A stretch of 34,660 nucleotides of DNA from DAOWHW01 sp964493265 (lineage in GTDB: Archaea; Nanobdellota; Nanobdellia; Pacearchaeales; UBA284), in the NCBI GenBank assembly GCA_964493265.1, contig CAZBLY010000004.1:1-34660 (forward strand), given 5' to 3'. The notes below the pieces were generated by a model that saw only the letters and a program-made list of their open reading frames with translations, was not told the origin of the DNA and did no database searches. A program made the position numbers and the translations under genes. Below, in pieces: positions 22,653 through 30,582 of the stretch (position 1 is its first letter; every line of letters begins with the position of its first letter).

Positions 22653-23048
22653 TTATAAATTAAAATTCCAAACAGAATCAAAATTCATTTCTGAACAAAT
22701 TTTTATTCTTGGTAATTTCATAATTATTGGTACCTGAACCATTGCCGGCTTTTCTTTTTTTACTTTTTTCTTTTCAAAATTATCAAGCAAACCTTTTTCT
22801 ATTGCATATATAATCTCACTACCCATTTGCCCATATAATTCACTATCAAAATCCTTTATAAAAACCTGAATTGCTTCTTTCTGCATTCCTCTAAAAATTG
22901 AAAAAATTTCTAGAGAAACCCCGCCATTAAGATTATTTAATGATTTTTTTCTTATTTGTTCTGATGAAATGGCTATAATTTCATTTAATTGCTGTTTATT
23001 TAAATTATATTCTCTATTTTTATATAAAATTTTAATTTTGTCTTTCAT
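22653..23048 (-). CDS. 131-aa protein, unknown function
   Basis: Soluble and mostly helical in the first 90 residues (KDKIKILYKNREYNLNKQ, then SLEIFSIFRGMQKEAIQVF), followed by a K/E linker and a short strand-rich end with two apolar segments (AMVQVPIIMKLPRIKI). The frame is open 39 bp upstream, but ATG 23048 sits 1 bp after the stop of the preceding gene, so it is the likely coupled start. No family recognised. It forms a two-gene unit with the 85-aa gene upstream. Confidence 0.55.
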   Translation of the reverse strand: MKDKIKILYKNREYNLNKQQLNEIIAISSEQIRKKSLNNLNGGVSLEIFSIFRGMQKEAIQVFIKDFDSELYGQMGSEIIYAIEKGLLDNFEKKKVKKEKPAMVQVPIIMKLPRIKICSEMNFDSVWNFNL

Positions 23049-23049
23049 T

Positions 23050-23307
23050 TTATCCTCTTTGTGGAAATAAAATAGGTGCAGTAACATATCTTATATGCCA
23101 GCCATCTTCATAAAGTGTAAAAGGTGAACCATTTATTTTTTTAATTTTAAATGCTTTTAACGCCCTTTCTAACTCATTGGGCTTATCAATAACTATTGTT
23201 TTTAGACAAAAATTAACATAAGCATCTATGTTATTTTCTTCTATTATATTGCGTATTTTTTCTGCTGTATCTGAAATTATTTCAAAGTCACCCATTTTTA
23301 GCCACAC
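23050..23307 (-). CDS. 85-aa protein, unknown function
   Basis: A small alpha/beta protein: ISDTAEKIRNIIEENNIDAY, then KTIVIDKPNELERALKAF, then LYEDGWHIRYVTAPILF. No signal peptide. The second ATG (23295, MGDFEII) is an alternative start. It is the first gene of a two-gene unit divergent from the TrmB-like regulator, with an 11-bp repeat in the shared promoter region. No family recognised. Confidence 0.55.
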   Translation of the reverse strand: MWLKMGDFEIISDTAEKIRNIIEENNIDAYVNFCLKTIVIDKPNELERALKAFKIKKINGSPFTLYEDGWHIRYVTAPILFPQRG

Positions 23308-23336
23308 TTTTCTCTTTTTTTATTTTGTTTCCTGAC

Positions 23337-23373
23337 ACTTTTATGACTTGTATTTTACTTATACTTTTATGAC
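23337..23373. promoter_or_regulatory. Paired 11-bp direct repeats between divergent genes
   Basis: ACTTTTATGAC occurs exactly at 23337-23347 and again at 23363-23373, start to start 26 bp (about 2.5 helical turns). They lie in the 147-bp gap between an unknown gene pair and a predicted transcription regulator. Read on the minus strand, each copy contains a TATA-like CATAAAAG. They could be operators for the adjacent regulator or a duplicated promoter core. Confidence 0.45.
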
Positions 23374-23454
23374 CAAAAGATATACACAGTGTTGCACATA
23401 TAAAAAAATTTAAAAACCAAGCTTAAGTTAAGAGATTAAGGTTAAGAGGTTAAT

Positions 23455-24309
23455 ATGTTAACTACTGAAATTATAAAGAAAATTAATGATTTTGTATTTC
23501 TTAAACCAAGAACAATGGATGAAATAGCCAAGCACATCAAGAAAAATTGGAGAACAGCTAATAGATATGTTGAAAAAATTTCAGAACAACAAGGAACTAT
23601 TTCTATCAGGGTATTTAGAAAAGGAACTAGGGGTGCTTTAAAGGTTGTTTATTGGGCAAATATTGAACAAATCCATAGTGGCGCATTTCAAGAAGAGCTT
23701 TTTGAAAAAATCAAAACAGGAAAAAGCAAAAGAGATTTTAGCCCTTTTGATATTTGGCAGCACGTTTCTTCGAAAAAGAAATCTGCTTTTCTTGAAGAAC
23801 AAGAATATGAATCCAAAACAGCATTTAATAAAGACCTTCCAAATCTTTTTATGGGAACAGAAAAACAACTCTTGATTTTTTCAGGCAATCTTTCTTGGGC
23901 AAATATTGTTCAAAAAAACGTTAATATATTTAAAATTCTAGAAAATTTGGGAAAAAAGAATATTTCAATTAAAATACTTAGCGGGGTCGATGTAGACAAC
24001 CTAGAGGACATACAAAAATTTCTCTCACTTAATAATAAATTAGGAAAAGAATTTATTGAAATAAGACATGCTCAACAACCTCTTAGAGCTTTTATAATTG
24101 ATAAGAAAATTGCTCGTTTTAAAGAAATTAGATATACAGAACAAAAAAGGAAAAAGGAAAATAAAAAGAAATTATGGATTTTTTATAATATTTATGACAA
24201 AGACTGGATTAGCTGGCTCCAAAAAATTTTCTGGAATTTATTTTCAAAAGCTATTCCTGCAGAAAAAAGAATTAAAGAGATAGAAAATATTCAAAAATTA
24301 TCTGATTAA
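23455..24309 (+). CDS. TrmB-like regulator: HTH plus PLD-like domain
   Basis: 284 residues. The N-terminal 70 form a winged helix (FLKPRTMDEIAKHIKKNWRT, ANRYVEKI, then a wing), after a linker and a charged region. The C-terminal half (about 135-270) resembles the phospholipase-D-like effector domain of TrmB regulators: LLIFSGNLSW, ISIKILSGV, FIEIRHAQQPLRAFIIDKK. TrmB proteins sense sugars or other small molecules; no ligand can be named. A TATA stretch near 23397-23412 and a purine-rich AAGAGG before the ATG are visible. It ends 4 bp into the enolase gene on the other strand. Confidence 0.7.
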   Translation: MLTTEIIKKINDFVFLKPRTMDEIAKHIKKNWRTANRYVEKISEQQGTISIRVFRKGTRGALKVVYWANIEQIHSGAFQEELFEKIKTGKSKRDFSPFDIWQHVSSKKKSAFLEEQEYESKTAFNKDLPNLFMGTEKQLLIFSGNLSWANIVQKNVNIFKILENLGKKNISIKILSGVDVDNLEDIQKFLSLNNKLGKEFIEIRHAQQPLRAFIIDKKIARFKEIRYTEQKRKKENKKKLWIFYNIYDKDWISWLQKIFWNLFSKAIPAEKRIKEIENIQKLSD

Positions 24310-25574
24310 CTTTTCGTTCCAATACTTCTCTCTATTCTCAATAATTCATTTAACTTAGCTAATCTTTCCTTCCCTAAAATTCCGGTCTTGATTATTGGGA
24401 TTTGCCAACCAACTGCAAGATGTGCTATTGTATTATCCATTGTTTCGCCAGAACGATGACTTATTATTGTCGTGATATTATGTTTTTTTGCAAGATCAAC
24501 AACTTTTTTTGTCTCTATTAATGAGCCAATTTGATTTGGTTTGACTATAATGGCATTAATTGCTCTGCTTTTTATTGCTCTATCTAATCTATCAAGATGT
24601 GTGCATGTAAGATCATCGCCACAAATTAAAACAGAAGAATTATTAATTTTTTTTCTTAATCGAACAAAACCATCAAAATCTTTTTCATACATTGGATCTT
24701 CAACATAAATAAGAGAATTCTTTTTAATAATCTTTGAAACATAAGAAATATGCTCTTCTTTGGTAAAGGTTTTTTTCTTTTTACTTGAATTATAATTTTG
24801 ATATTTGTAAGTTTTTCCAGACCATAATGAAGAGGTGGCCATATCTAATCCAATACCAATATCTATACCAAATTTGTCTTTAATTTTTTGTTTAACCTCT
24901 TGTAACAAAGCCAGAACAGATTCATTATCTAATGTTGTAGCTAGAGCACTTTCATCTGTTAAATTTCCTCGCCATTGTTTATCTTTTTCTTTAAGCAAAT
25001 TTTTAGCTTCTTTATAAGCTTGAAGATTAATAAAATAAGAATCAAAAAAATATTTTGTTTTTGGCAATAATAAAAATTCTTGAAAATCTGTTTTAAATGG
25101 TTGTTTAATATGTAATCCCCCGCCAATACAATTTCCTAAAGGTTTTGGCATAATTGGTTTTTGTTTTTGTTTTTTATCATATAATAAAAATTTCCATAAA
25201 TCTTGTTCTTGAGACAATGCCAAAGCCTTCAAAATAGCTGCTTCAACAACATATAAAGTATTTCCCCCAATAAATTTTAAGTCTTTACTTTGATCATATT
25301 TTCGAACAAAATTTTCTATTCTCTCAAGATCATTAAAAGTTTCAAATTTTATTTTTTCATCCACAAGTTTTTTGCCAAGGGCATTCAAAAAAGTAATGCT
25401 AAAATCTATTCCTTTATTAGAAAAAGCCCTAACTTCACACTGGCCTTTAGATTTTCCGCTTGGCGCACTTGTTTCTATCTTGCCTTTAATGCCTTTGACT
25501 TCAGCGACTACAGCGATTGTCTCCTCTTTTCTTGAATTTAAAATCTTTCTTGCACTAAGATTAGCAAGTTGCAT
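24306..25574 (-). CDS. eno: Enolase
   Basis: A 422-residue phosphopyruvate hydratase converting 2-phosphoglycerate to phosphoenolpyruvate. Visible motifs are SARKILNSR at the start, the mobile-loop SAPSGKSKGQCEVR, a metal Asp in IGLDMATSS, EDPMYEKDFDGF, CGDDLTCT, catalytic Lys in IIVKPNQIGSLIET, and the signature SHRSGETMDNTIAHLAVG (HRSGE at 373-377). Length is normal. An AT-rich TATA-like element about 25 bp upstream suggests a leaderless message from its own promoter, though it follows rpoK. Presence of enolase next to transcription and exosome genes is a frequent archaeal arrangement. Confidence 0.95.
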   Translation of the reverse strand: MQLANLSARKILNSRKEETIAVVAEVKGIKGKIETSAPSGKSKGQCEVRAFSNKGIDFSITFLNALGKKLVDEKIKFETFNDLERIENFVRKYDQSKDLKFIGGNTLYVVEAAILKALALSQEQDLWKFLLYDKKQKQKPIMPKPLGNCIGGGLHIKQPFKTDFQEFLLLPKTKYFFDSYFINLQAYKEAKNLLKEKDKQWRGNLTDESALATTLDNESVLALLQEVKQKIKDKFGIDIGIGLDMATSSLWSGKTYKYQNYNSSKKKKTFTKEEHISYVSKIIKKNSLIYVEDPMYEKDFDGFVRLRKKINNSSVLICGDDLTCTHLDRLDRAIKSRAINAIIVKPNQIGSLIETKKVVDLAKKHNITTIISHRSGETMDNTIAHLAVGWQIPIIKTGILGKERLAKLNELLRIERSIGTKS

Positions 25575-25619
25575 AATTTTTTTTAGAATTAAGAATATAA
25601 AAAGTTTTACTATTCAATA

Positions 25620-26129
25620 TTATTTAAATTCTTCCATTTCAGCTTCTGCTTCTTCAATTTCCTTGGCTATAGATTCTTCACTCATTCCAATTTCTGTTTT
25701 TTCTGTTTTTTCTGTTTTTTCTGTTTTTTCTTTCTTTTTTTCTTCATCTGATTCTTTCTTTGATTCTTTTTTCTCTTCTTTATCTTCTTTCTTGTTCTTT
25801 TCTTTTTCTTTATTTTTTTCTTCTTTTGGTTTTTCTTCTGTAACTTTTATTGCTTCGATTTTTTCTAACATTTCTTCTTCTTTTTTATCTTGAAGCATGG
25901 CTTTTCTTTCAATCTTTTTAGGAAGAGGTCTTTTAACTGTAATAGGCAAGATTCCTTCTTCAAATTCAAGTTCTGCAATTTTAATAGGATCATAATTAAG
26001 ATCTTCTAATTGTTCTTTATCCATTTTCAGAAGAATTGGGGCATTTGCACTAATTTGTAGGGCTCTAGCTCCTAAAATCCTAGCTTTCTCATATTTTGTA
26101 TATTGTTCTGGATTAAATTTTTCAGCCAT
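25620..26129 (-). CDS. rpoK: RNA polymerase subunit K (Rpb6-like) with long charged tail
   Basis: The first 70 residues are a complete RpoK: YTKYEKARILGARALQISAN, then APILL, and the closing GILPITVKRPLP. RpoK/Rpb6 helps assemble the polymerase by bridging the largest subunits. Archaeal RpoK is usually 55-90 residues; here about 100 more follow, almost entirely K, E and S, including four tandem E-K-T units encoded by a 9-bp repeat, and ending in an acidic helix (SIAKEIEEAEAEMEEF). The tail resembles a disordered or coiled interaction segment. The gene is in the rrp42-enolase block, where rpoK is often found. Confidence 0.88.
   Translation of the reverse strand: MAEKFNPEQYTKYEKARILGARALQISANAPILLKMDKEQLEDLNYDPIKIAELEFEEGILPITVKRPLPKKIERKAMLQDKKEEEMLEKIEAIKVTEEKPKEEKNKEKEKNKKEDKEEKKESKKESDEEKKKEKTEKTEKTEKTEIGMSEESIAKEIEEAEAEMEEFK
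25693..25728. repeat. Four tandem 9-bp units inside rpoK
   Basis: TCTGTTTTT is repeated four times without mismatch, encoding a T-E-K repeat in the RpoK tail on the other strand. In-frame units can expand or shrink without breaking the gene. Confidence 0.85.
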
Positions 26130-26137
26130 TTTAATAT

Positions 26138-26380
26138 TTAATCATCAGCAATTATATTAAGTAAATTTGTTATAGATTTATTTTCTCTTTCATTTAATAT
26201 TCTCTCACTAACCCCTTCATTATGAACATAAAGGCAACCACAACCACATCTTGCTTCAATAAAACCTGTATGGTCGTAAGTAGTTATTTCAGCACTTTCA
26301 TCTTTACAATGTTTTGATCTTATTTTTTTTCCTAATAAATTCCAAGGATCAGAATCTAAAATTTTAATTTGCTGTTCCAT
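26138..26380 (-). CDS. 80-aa Cys-containing protein, unknown
   Basis: A small protein with a possible metal-binding cluster: SKHCKDESAEITTYDH followed by EARCGCGCLYVHNEG. It occupies the place between rrp42 and rpoK where many archaea carry L37Ae, RpoP or similar zinc proteins, but the sequence does not match L37Ae (no usual C-x-x-C pairs or basic start). A C-terminal helix (SITNLLNIIADD) follows. It is 8 bp upstream of rpoK, so it is co-transcribed. Function not recognised. Confidence 0.65.
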   Translation of the reverse strand: MEQQIKILDSDPWNLLGKKIRSKHCKDESAEITTYDHTGFIEARCGCGCLYVHNEGVSERILNERENKSITNLLNIIADD

Positions 26381-26416
26381 TTTTAATCTTTTAATTTGTT
26401 TTATTTTTTGTTTGTT

Positions 26417-27214
26417 TTATTTTATTTGTTTAACTACTTTATCAAACAATTTTTTACCTTCTTTAACAGCAATATCTAGAATTTTTGAAATTTCTTGTTC
26501 ATCTAAAGGCTCATCTCCGGCTTTTTGCATAGCATGAATAAACACTTCCTTATCAAAAGTCATTGTAACAGTTACTCTTGCCTTACTTGCTTCTTCCTCT
26601 TCAGGAGTTGGATCTAAAAGGATTTTATTATCCACTTTATAAAATGTAAGGGCAATAGGTATGTTTTTTAAAGGAAGTTTTTTTGTTGTTAATTCCCCAA
26701 ATTGAACTTTATCACCTTTTATTACAGGAAAAACAGCAGTCTTTAGAGCTGCTGCAGCTGCAATAGCGCTAGCATCTATTAAATTACCATCATCATTTAA
26801 AGGAAAAATATCAATAAAAACAGTCCAGACAACTTCTCCTTTTTTAACACATAATTTTTTAAAATCAATAAATTCACTCTCCCTAATACCCCTATCTACA
26901 AGTCTTGCAAGTTCAATAGCCCGAATATCAGGAGGGCCCATATCAAATTTTTCTGAAGCTAAAGGCCACATTTCAACTGTTACCATCATAGATCCACTAT
27001 CTGGCGAGTCTGTGTAAGGTTCACCAACATTAAGTTTTACACCAACAACCACTTCAGTATCACCTAATTTAATTCTAGCAGAACCTTCGGCTTTTTTTGA
27101 AATTCCAAATTCTAGTGAAACATCTCTAAATTCAAGAGGTTTACGACCATCCATTCTTTTGTCTTCTCTAATTAATTCTTCTATTCTTTTTTTTGTTAAT
27201 TCTGATATCTTCAT
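26417..27214 (-). CDS. rrp42: Exosome subunit Rrp42
   Basis: A 265-residue RNase PH-fold protein. It opens with RIEELIREDKRMDGRKPLEF and shows GSARIKLGDTEVVVGVKLN, PDSGSMMVTVEMWPLAS and LCVKKGEVVWTVFIDIFPLN, all characteristic of Rrp42. It is the non-catalytic partner that alternates with Rrp41 in the hexameric phosphorolytic ring and helps bind RNA. Length is normal. The C-terminal part keeps the typical EEEASKARVTVTM segment. It is preceded by a 51-aa unknown gene and A-rich spacers. Confidence 0.95.
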   Translation of the reverse strand: MKISELTKKRIEELIREDKRMDGRKPLEFRDVSLEFGISKKAEGSARIKLGDTEVVVGVKLNVGEPYTDSPDSGSMMVTVEMWPLASEKFDMGPPDIRAIELARLVDRGIRESEFIDFKKLCVKKGEVVWTVFIDIFPLNDDGNLIDASAIAAAAALKTAVFPVIKGDKVQFGELTTKKLPLKNIPIALTFYKVDNKILLDPTPEEEEASKARVTVTMTFDKEVFIHAMQKAGDEPLDEQEISKILDIAVKEGKKLFDKVVKQIK

Positions 27215-27228
27215 TTTTTATATTTATT

Positions 27229-27384
27229 TTATTTTTTATATTTATTTGAGAAGATTCCAATATATTTTATTTTACTGACTTTCAAAGCTATTTCTTCTAA
27301 TCGTATTTCTGGATCAATTGCTTTTTCATATAAATCATTTGGAATAATTCTTTCCATTTCTATTTTTTTATCTTTTATTTCCAT
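27229..27384 (-). CDS. 51-aa protein between rrp41 and rrp42, unknown
   Basis: A small gene tightly packed in the exosome operon: ATG 27384 is 5 bp after the rrp41 stop, and its TAA is 14 bp before the rrp42 ATG. It reads MEIKDKKIEMERIIPNDLYE, then IDPEIRLEEIALKVSKI and a basic end. The helical, charged composition is protein-like. No known exosome cofactor is recognised; position suggests a link to RNA decay or simple hitch-hiking. Confidence 0.6.
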   Translation of the reverse strand: MEIKDKKIEMERIIPNDLYEKAIDPEIRLEEIALKVSKIKYIGIFSNKYKK

Positions 27385-27389
27385 TTTAT

Positions 27390-28106
27390 TTATTCGTCTT
27401 TAATTTTTTTAAGAGCTTTTTTTTGAGTCTCAGTAATTTTTTTGCATACTTTTTTGCCAAGAGCCATTGCTTCTTTAAGATCTTTGGCAGTTGCTTTTCC
27501 ATCTAATTGCATTAAACTTATTTTTTCTGAGCGTGATAAAAATGCAAGAGGAATGTCTGTAGCTGACTTAATTTCTTTTCCATCTTTTTTTATTGTATAA
27601 TCTTCCTCTGCTTTTGAAAGGTCCGCTACAATAGCATCTCCAATCTTACCTATTGAAACCGAAGAAACTAATTCTTTCATAGGTATTCCAGCATGGGCTA
27701 AGGCCATTGATGCTGCATTAATTCCAGCACATCTTGTTGACGCATCAGCTTCAATAATTATAATATAAACATCAATTACAGAACTAGGAAATCGTTCAAG
27801 ATCTATTACAGATTTAAGAGCATTGGCTGTAACATAAGAAACTTCTGTGCTTCTTCTAGAAGGTCCAGGTCTTTTTCTTTCTGTAACACTAAAAGAAGCT
27901 AAATCATAATAACATCTTAAAAGACATTTTTCTGGATCTTGCAGATGTTGAGGATGTAATTTTCTAGGGCCATAAACAGCCACTATAGCTTTTGAATTAC
28001 CAAAAGCAAACATTGCAGAACCATCAGCCCTCTTTATTACGCCAACTTTTGCTTGTATCTTTCTTAATTCATCATATTCTCTCTTATCCGGTCTTTTGTA
28101 TGCCAT
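27390..28106 (-). CDS. rrp41: Exosome catalytic subunit Rrp41
   Basis: A 238-residue RNase PH-fold catalytic subunit. Signatures: KRPDKREYDELRKIQAKVGV, GSAMFAFGNSKAIVAVYGP, the arginine-rich ERKRPGPSRRSTEVS for RNA and phosphate binding, and the acidic SKAEED and SATDIPLAF sites expected to carry catalytic aspartates. It degrades or tails RNA from the 3' end with phosphate. Between the two acidic sites there is a short insertion (YTIKKDGKEIK) compared with the compact loop I expect in other archaea. The C-terminus is lysine-rich. Operon order rrp4-rrp41-rrp42 is the archaeal norm. Confidence 0.95.
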   Translation of the reverse strand: MAYKRPDKREYDELRKIQAKVGVIKRADGSAMFAFGNSKAIVAVYGPRKLHPQHLQDPEKCLLRCYYDLASFSVTERKRPGPSRRSTEVSYVTANALKSVIDLERFPSSVIDVYIIIIEADASTRCAGINAASMALAHAGIPMKELVSSVSIGKIGDAIVADLSKAEEDYTIKKDGKEIKSATDIPLAFLSRSEKISLMQLDGKATAKDLKEAMALGKKVCKKITETQKKALKKIKDE

Positions 28107-28181
28107 TTTATTTTTATTTTGGTCTGTTTTTTTATTTTCTTATTTTTTATTTTAATTTGTTTTTATTTTAGTATTTTGTTT

Positions 28182-28970
28182 TTATTTTTTGCTTTTTTGT
28201 TTTTGTAAAAATTCTTTAACTTTATCTGTGAGGCCTTCAATAAAAGGTTTTTCAACTATAAGATCAATTGCTTTTTTTGCAAGAAGTTCATCTTCAACAT
28301 TTTTACCTTTTATCCAGATTATTCCATTCTGGCCAACCACTATACTACAACCTGTTTCTGTTTTAATAGTATTAACCATACTTCCTGCCCTTCCAATAAT
28401 TCTTGGCACTCTGGTTGGATTGATTTCAATAGTCATTCCCCCTTCGAGTTTTCGCAAACCTCTTTCTTTCATTGTAAGATCAATTCCTCTTGATTTAATT
28501 GATTTAATTTTTGTTATAATCATATCTTTAATACCATAATGTTCAGAAAGGTCTTTTTTATTGATATAACCAGCACAGTCGGCAACACTTAAAAAAGCGT
28601 CTTTTGGAGCCCTTATGCCAATCATCCATCCATTAAAACTAATATCATTAATTTGACCTATAACTGTATTTCCAATTCTAGGAATAAAAACACCGCTTAA
28701 AGGAATAACTTTAACCAGTTTAGCCGCTTTCTCAAGAAGTCCAAAACGTGTAGCTAAAATATCCTTACCATCTCTTGTTGTTCCTTCGCTTGGAAGGAAT
28801 TCAGTGCCTGTTGCAACAACTTCACCAGGAACAACTATTTCTCTTTTCTTTCTTTCAATTTTTATTTCTTTTTCTTCTGTTCCTTTTTTAATTTCTTCTT
28901 TCTTTTCTTCTTTTTCTGTTTTCTTTTCTTCCTTTTTTAGTTTTGTTTTCTTTTTAATTTCTTTTTCCAT
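28182..28970 (-). CDS. rrp4: Exosome cap subunit Rrp4 with charged N-terminal extension
   Basis: 262 residues. The first about 45 are almost entirely K and E, an extension not usual in Rrp4. Then come the N-terminal domain (KREIVVPGEVVATGTEFLPS), an S1 domain (VIGQINDISFNGWMIGI) and a KH domain with RVPRIIGRAGSMVNTIK. Rrp4 caps the exosome ring and feeds poly(A)-rich RNA to Rrp41. The extension may make electrostatic contacts. It lies between SBDS and rrp41. Confidence 0.95.
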   Translation of the reverse strand: MEKEIKKKTKLKKEEKKTEKEEKKEEIKKGTEEKEIKIERKKREIVVPGEVVATGTEFLPSEGTTRDGKDILATRFGLLEKAAKLVKVIPLSGVFIPRIGNTVIGQINDISFNGWMIGIRAPKDAFLSVADCAGYINKKDLSEHYGIKDMIITKIKSIKSRGIDLTMKERGLRKLEGGMTIEINPTRVPRIIGRAGSMVNTIKTETGCSIVVGQNGIIWIKGKNVEDELLAKKAIDLIVEKPFIEGLTDKVKEFLQKQKSKK

Positions 28971-28992
28971 TTTTTGTTTTTATTTTTCCTTT

Positions 28993-29685
28993 TTATTCCT
29001 TAATTTCCTCTGTTACTGCCGAACCGTGGGTTACAGCATTTAACTTATCATAAAATTCTAATTGCATTCCAGCTGGCAAATTAATTACATATGATAAAGA
29101 ACCGTCACTTAACCATTCTTCTTTTAATTTATTAAAATTTTGTAATAATCCATAAATTCTTCCTGTATGAGCTGCTGGAATAATTATTTTTAATTTAATT
29201 GTTTCAATTCTTATTGGAATTATTTTTTCAATTTGTTTCATTATTAATAGGGCTTGTTCATCTGCTTTTCTTTTTTCATCAATTTTTGCTCCAGCTTCTT
29301 TAATTGCATTAGTTATTCTTTCAGCTGTATAAGGTGCCTTAGTTCTAGGATCAATACAATTTTTAACAAGAAAATCAACTACTTGTTTAAATTTGGCTTC
29401 TCTTTGTTTATCTCTATATTCTTGTGGCAAAACAATTTCACCTTCTTTTATAATTTTTACGGCAATTTCATTAATATCTTCTGTTCCAAATGCATTTTTA
29501 AAATCAGAATCTGAAACTTTTAATCCTTTTTTATAATCACTAAAAACACCATCTATGGCTAAAACATCTCTCATACTGGCTGCATTAATATCTTTTTTCT
29601 TTTTAAGCTCAATAGCCTTATCACAATCAACCATTATCTCAAAATTCTTTCCCTTAATTTTTATTCTTGCCACAACATTAACCAT
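28993..29685 (-). CDS. SBDS ribosome maturation protein
   Basis: A 230-residue archaeal SBDS protein. Domain 1 carries FEIMVDCDKAIELKKKKD and VLAIDGVFSDYKKGL; domain 2 has IVLPQEYRDKQREAKFKQVV and NCIDPRTKAPYTAERITNAI; domain 3 has IPIRIETIKLKIIIPAAHTG. SBDS works with an EF-2-like GTPase to release eIF6 from the large subunit. In archaea it is regularly placed between psmA and rrp4, exactly as here. Length is normal. Confidence 0.95.
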   Translation of the reverse strand: MVNVVARIKIKGKNFEIMVDCDKAIELKKKKDINAASMRDVLAIDGVFSDYKKGLKVSDSDFKNAFGTEDINEIAVKIIKEGEIVLPQEYRDKQREAKFKQVVDFLVKNCIDPRTKAPYTAERITNAIKEAGAKIDEKRKADEQALLIMKQIEKIIPIRIETIKLKIIIPAAHTGRIYGLLQNFNKLKEEWLSDGSLSYVINLPAGMQLEFYDKLNAVTHGSAVTEEIKE

Positions 29686-29742
29686 TTTAGATTTAGAACC
29701 TATTTAATAATTTTAATTTATAATTTAATAATTTTATTTGTT

Positions 29743-30465
29743 TTATTTAGTATATTTAGATAATTGATCACTATAAAATCTTTTAACTTTTTTATTATCT
29801 TTATTGACAAAAGCTGCTTCAAAACGTTTAATATCAAAGTTCTTTCCAAGAACTTTTTTAAAAATATTTAATGCTAATTTAATCCCTTGTTCTATATTAT
29901 TATTTTCTTTATATCCTACCTGAAGTAAATCTTTTATTTTTTCATCATTTTCACCAATTGCACTTGCTTTATATCCCAAATAATTTCCTGTAACATCACT
30001 AACATAAAGCTTGCATTTATCATCTCTATTGATCCCAATTAACATTACAGCTATACCAAAGGGTCTAGTGCCAGCATATTGGGTAGCTGATTGTTGGATA
30101 TTAGCTATATCTTTAATAACAGATTCAGTATCAATTGGCTGATCATAAGTAACTCTATGCTGTTGAGCAATTACTTGAGAATGTTCAAGAAGAATCCTAG
30201 CATCACTCAAAACACCTGCAGCAGTTGCAATAATATGTTCATCAACTTCCCATATTTTTATACTTGCTTCAGGTAATAATAATGGGTCTTCAAGTCTTTT
30301 ATCAGAAACAATAAGTACACCATCAGAACATGTTATTCCAATACTAGCTGATCCAAGTCTGACAGTTTTTTCAGCATATTCAACCTGAAGAATTCTTCCA
30401 TCAGGACTGAACATGGTTGTTGCTCTGTCATATCCCATAACTTTATGTTGCATTTCCATTTCCAT
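29743..30465 (-). CDS. psmA: 20S proteasome alpha subunit
   Basis: A 240-residue alpha subunit: YDRATTMFSPDGRILQVEYA is the family signature, including the N-terminal gate and the Y-D-R. SASIGITCSDGVLIVSDKR follows. Alpha rings gate access to the beta-subunit chamber and dock the AAA ATPase. The first residues are M-E-M-E-M-Q-H-K; internal Met codons at 3 and 5 are possible starts. It is the first gene of the SBDS-exosome operon and is divergent from the pilin-like operon. Confidence 0.95.
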   Translation of the reverse strand: MEMEMQHKVMGYDRATTMFSPDGRILQVEYAEKTVRLGSASIGITCSDGVLIVSDKRLEDPLLLPEASIKIWEVDEHIIATAAGVLSDARILLEHSQVIAQQHRVTYDQPIDTESVIKDIANIQQSATQYAGTRPFGIAVMLIGINRDDKCKLYVSDVTGNYLGYKASAIGENDEKIKDLLQVGYKENNNIEQGIKLALNIFKKVLGKNFDIKRFEAAFVNKDNKKVKRFYSDQLSKYTK

Positions 30466-30582
30466 TTTAAAAAATCAAATAATGTTTTATTTCTTTTCTT
30501 TTTCGTTCCTCTAATAAAAAATAGGACATTTATAAAGGTTTCTAAGGAAAAACTTTATAAGAGAAAAAGCATTGAAAAAAAT

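Noticed and set aside
26138..26380. Ribosomal protein L37Ae or RpoP by position
   Set aside because: The sequence lacks their characteristic CxxC pairs and basic start; only the position fits.
30445..30582. Longer start for pilin-like gene 1
   Set aside because: It overlaps the psmA start antisense and lies upstream of the TATA box at 30554-30561; the KKGQ leader is normal from ATG 30583.
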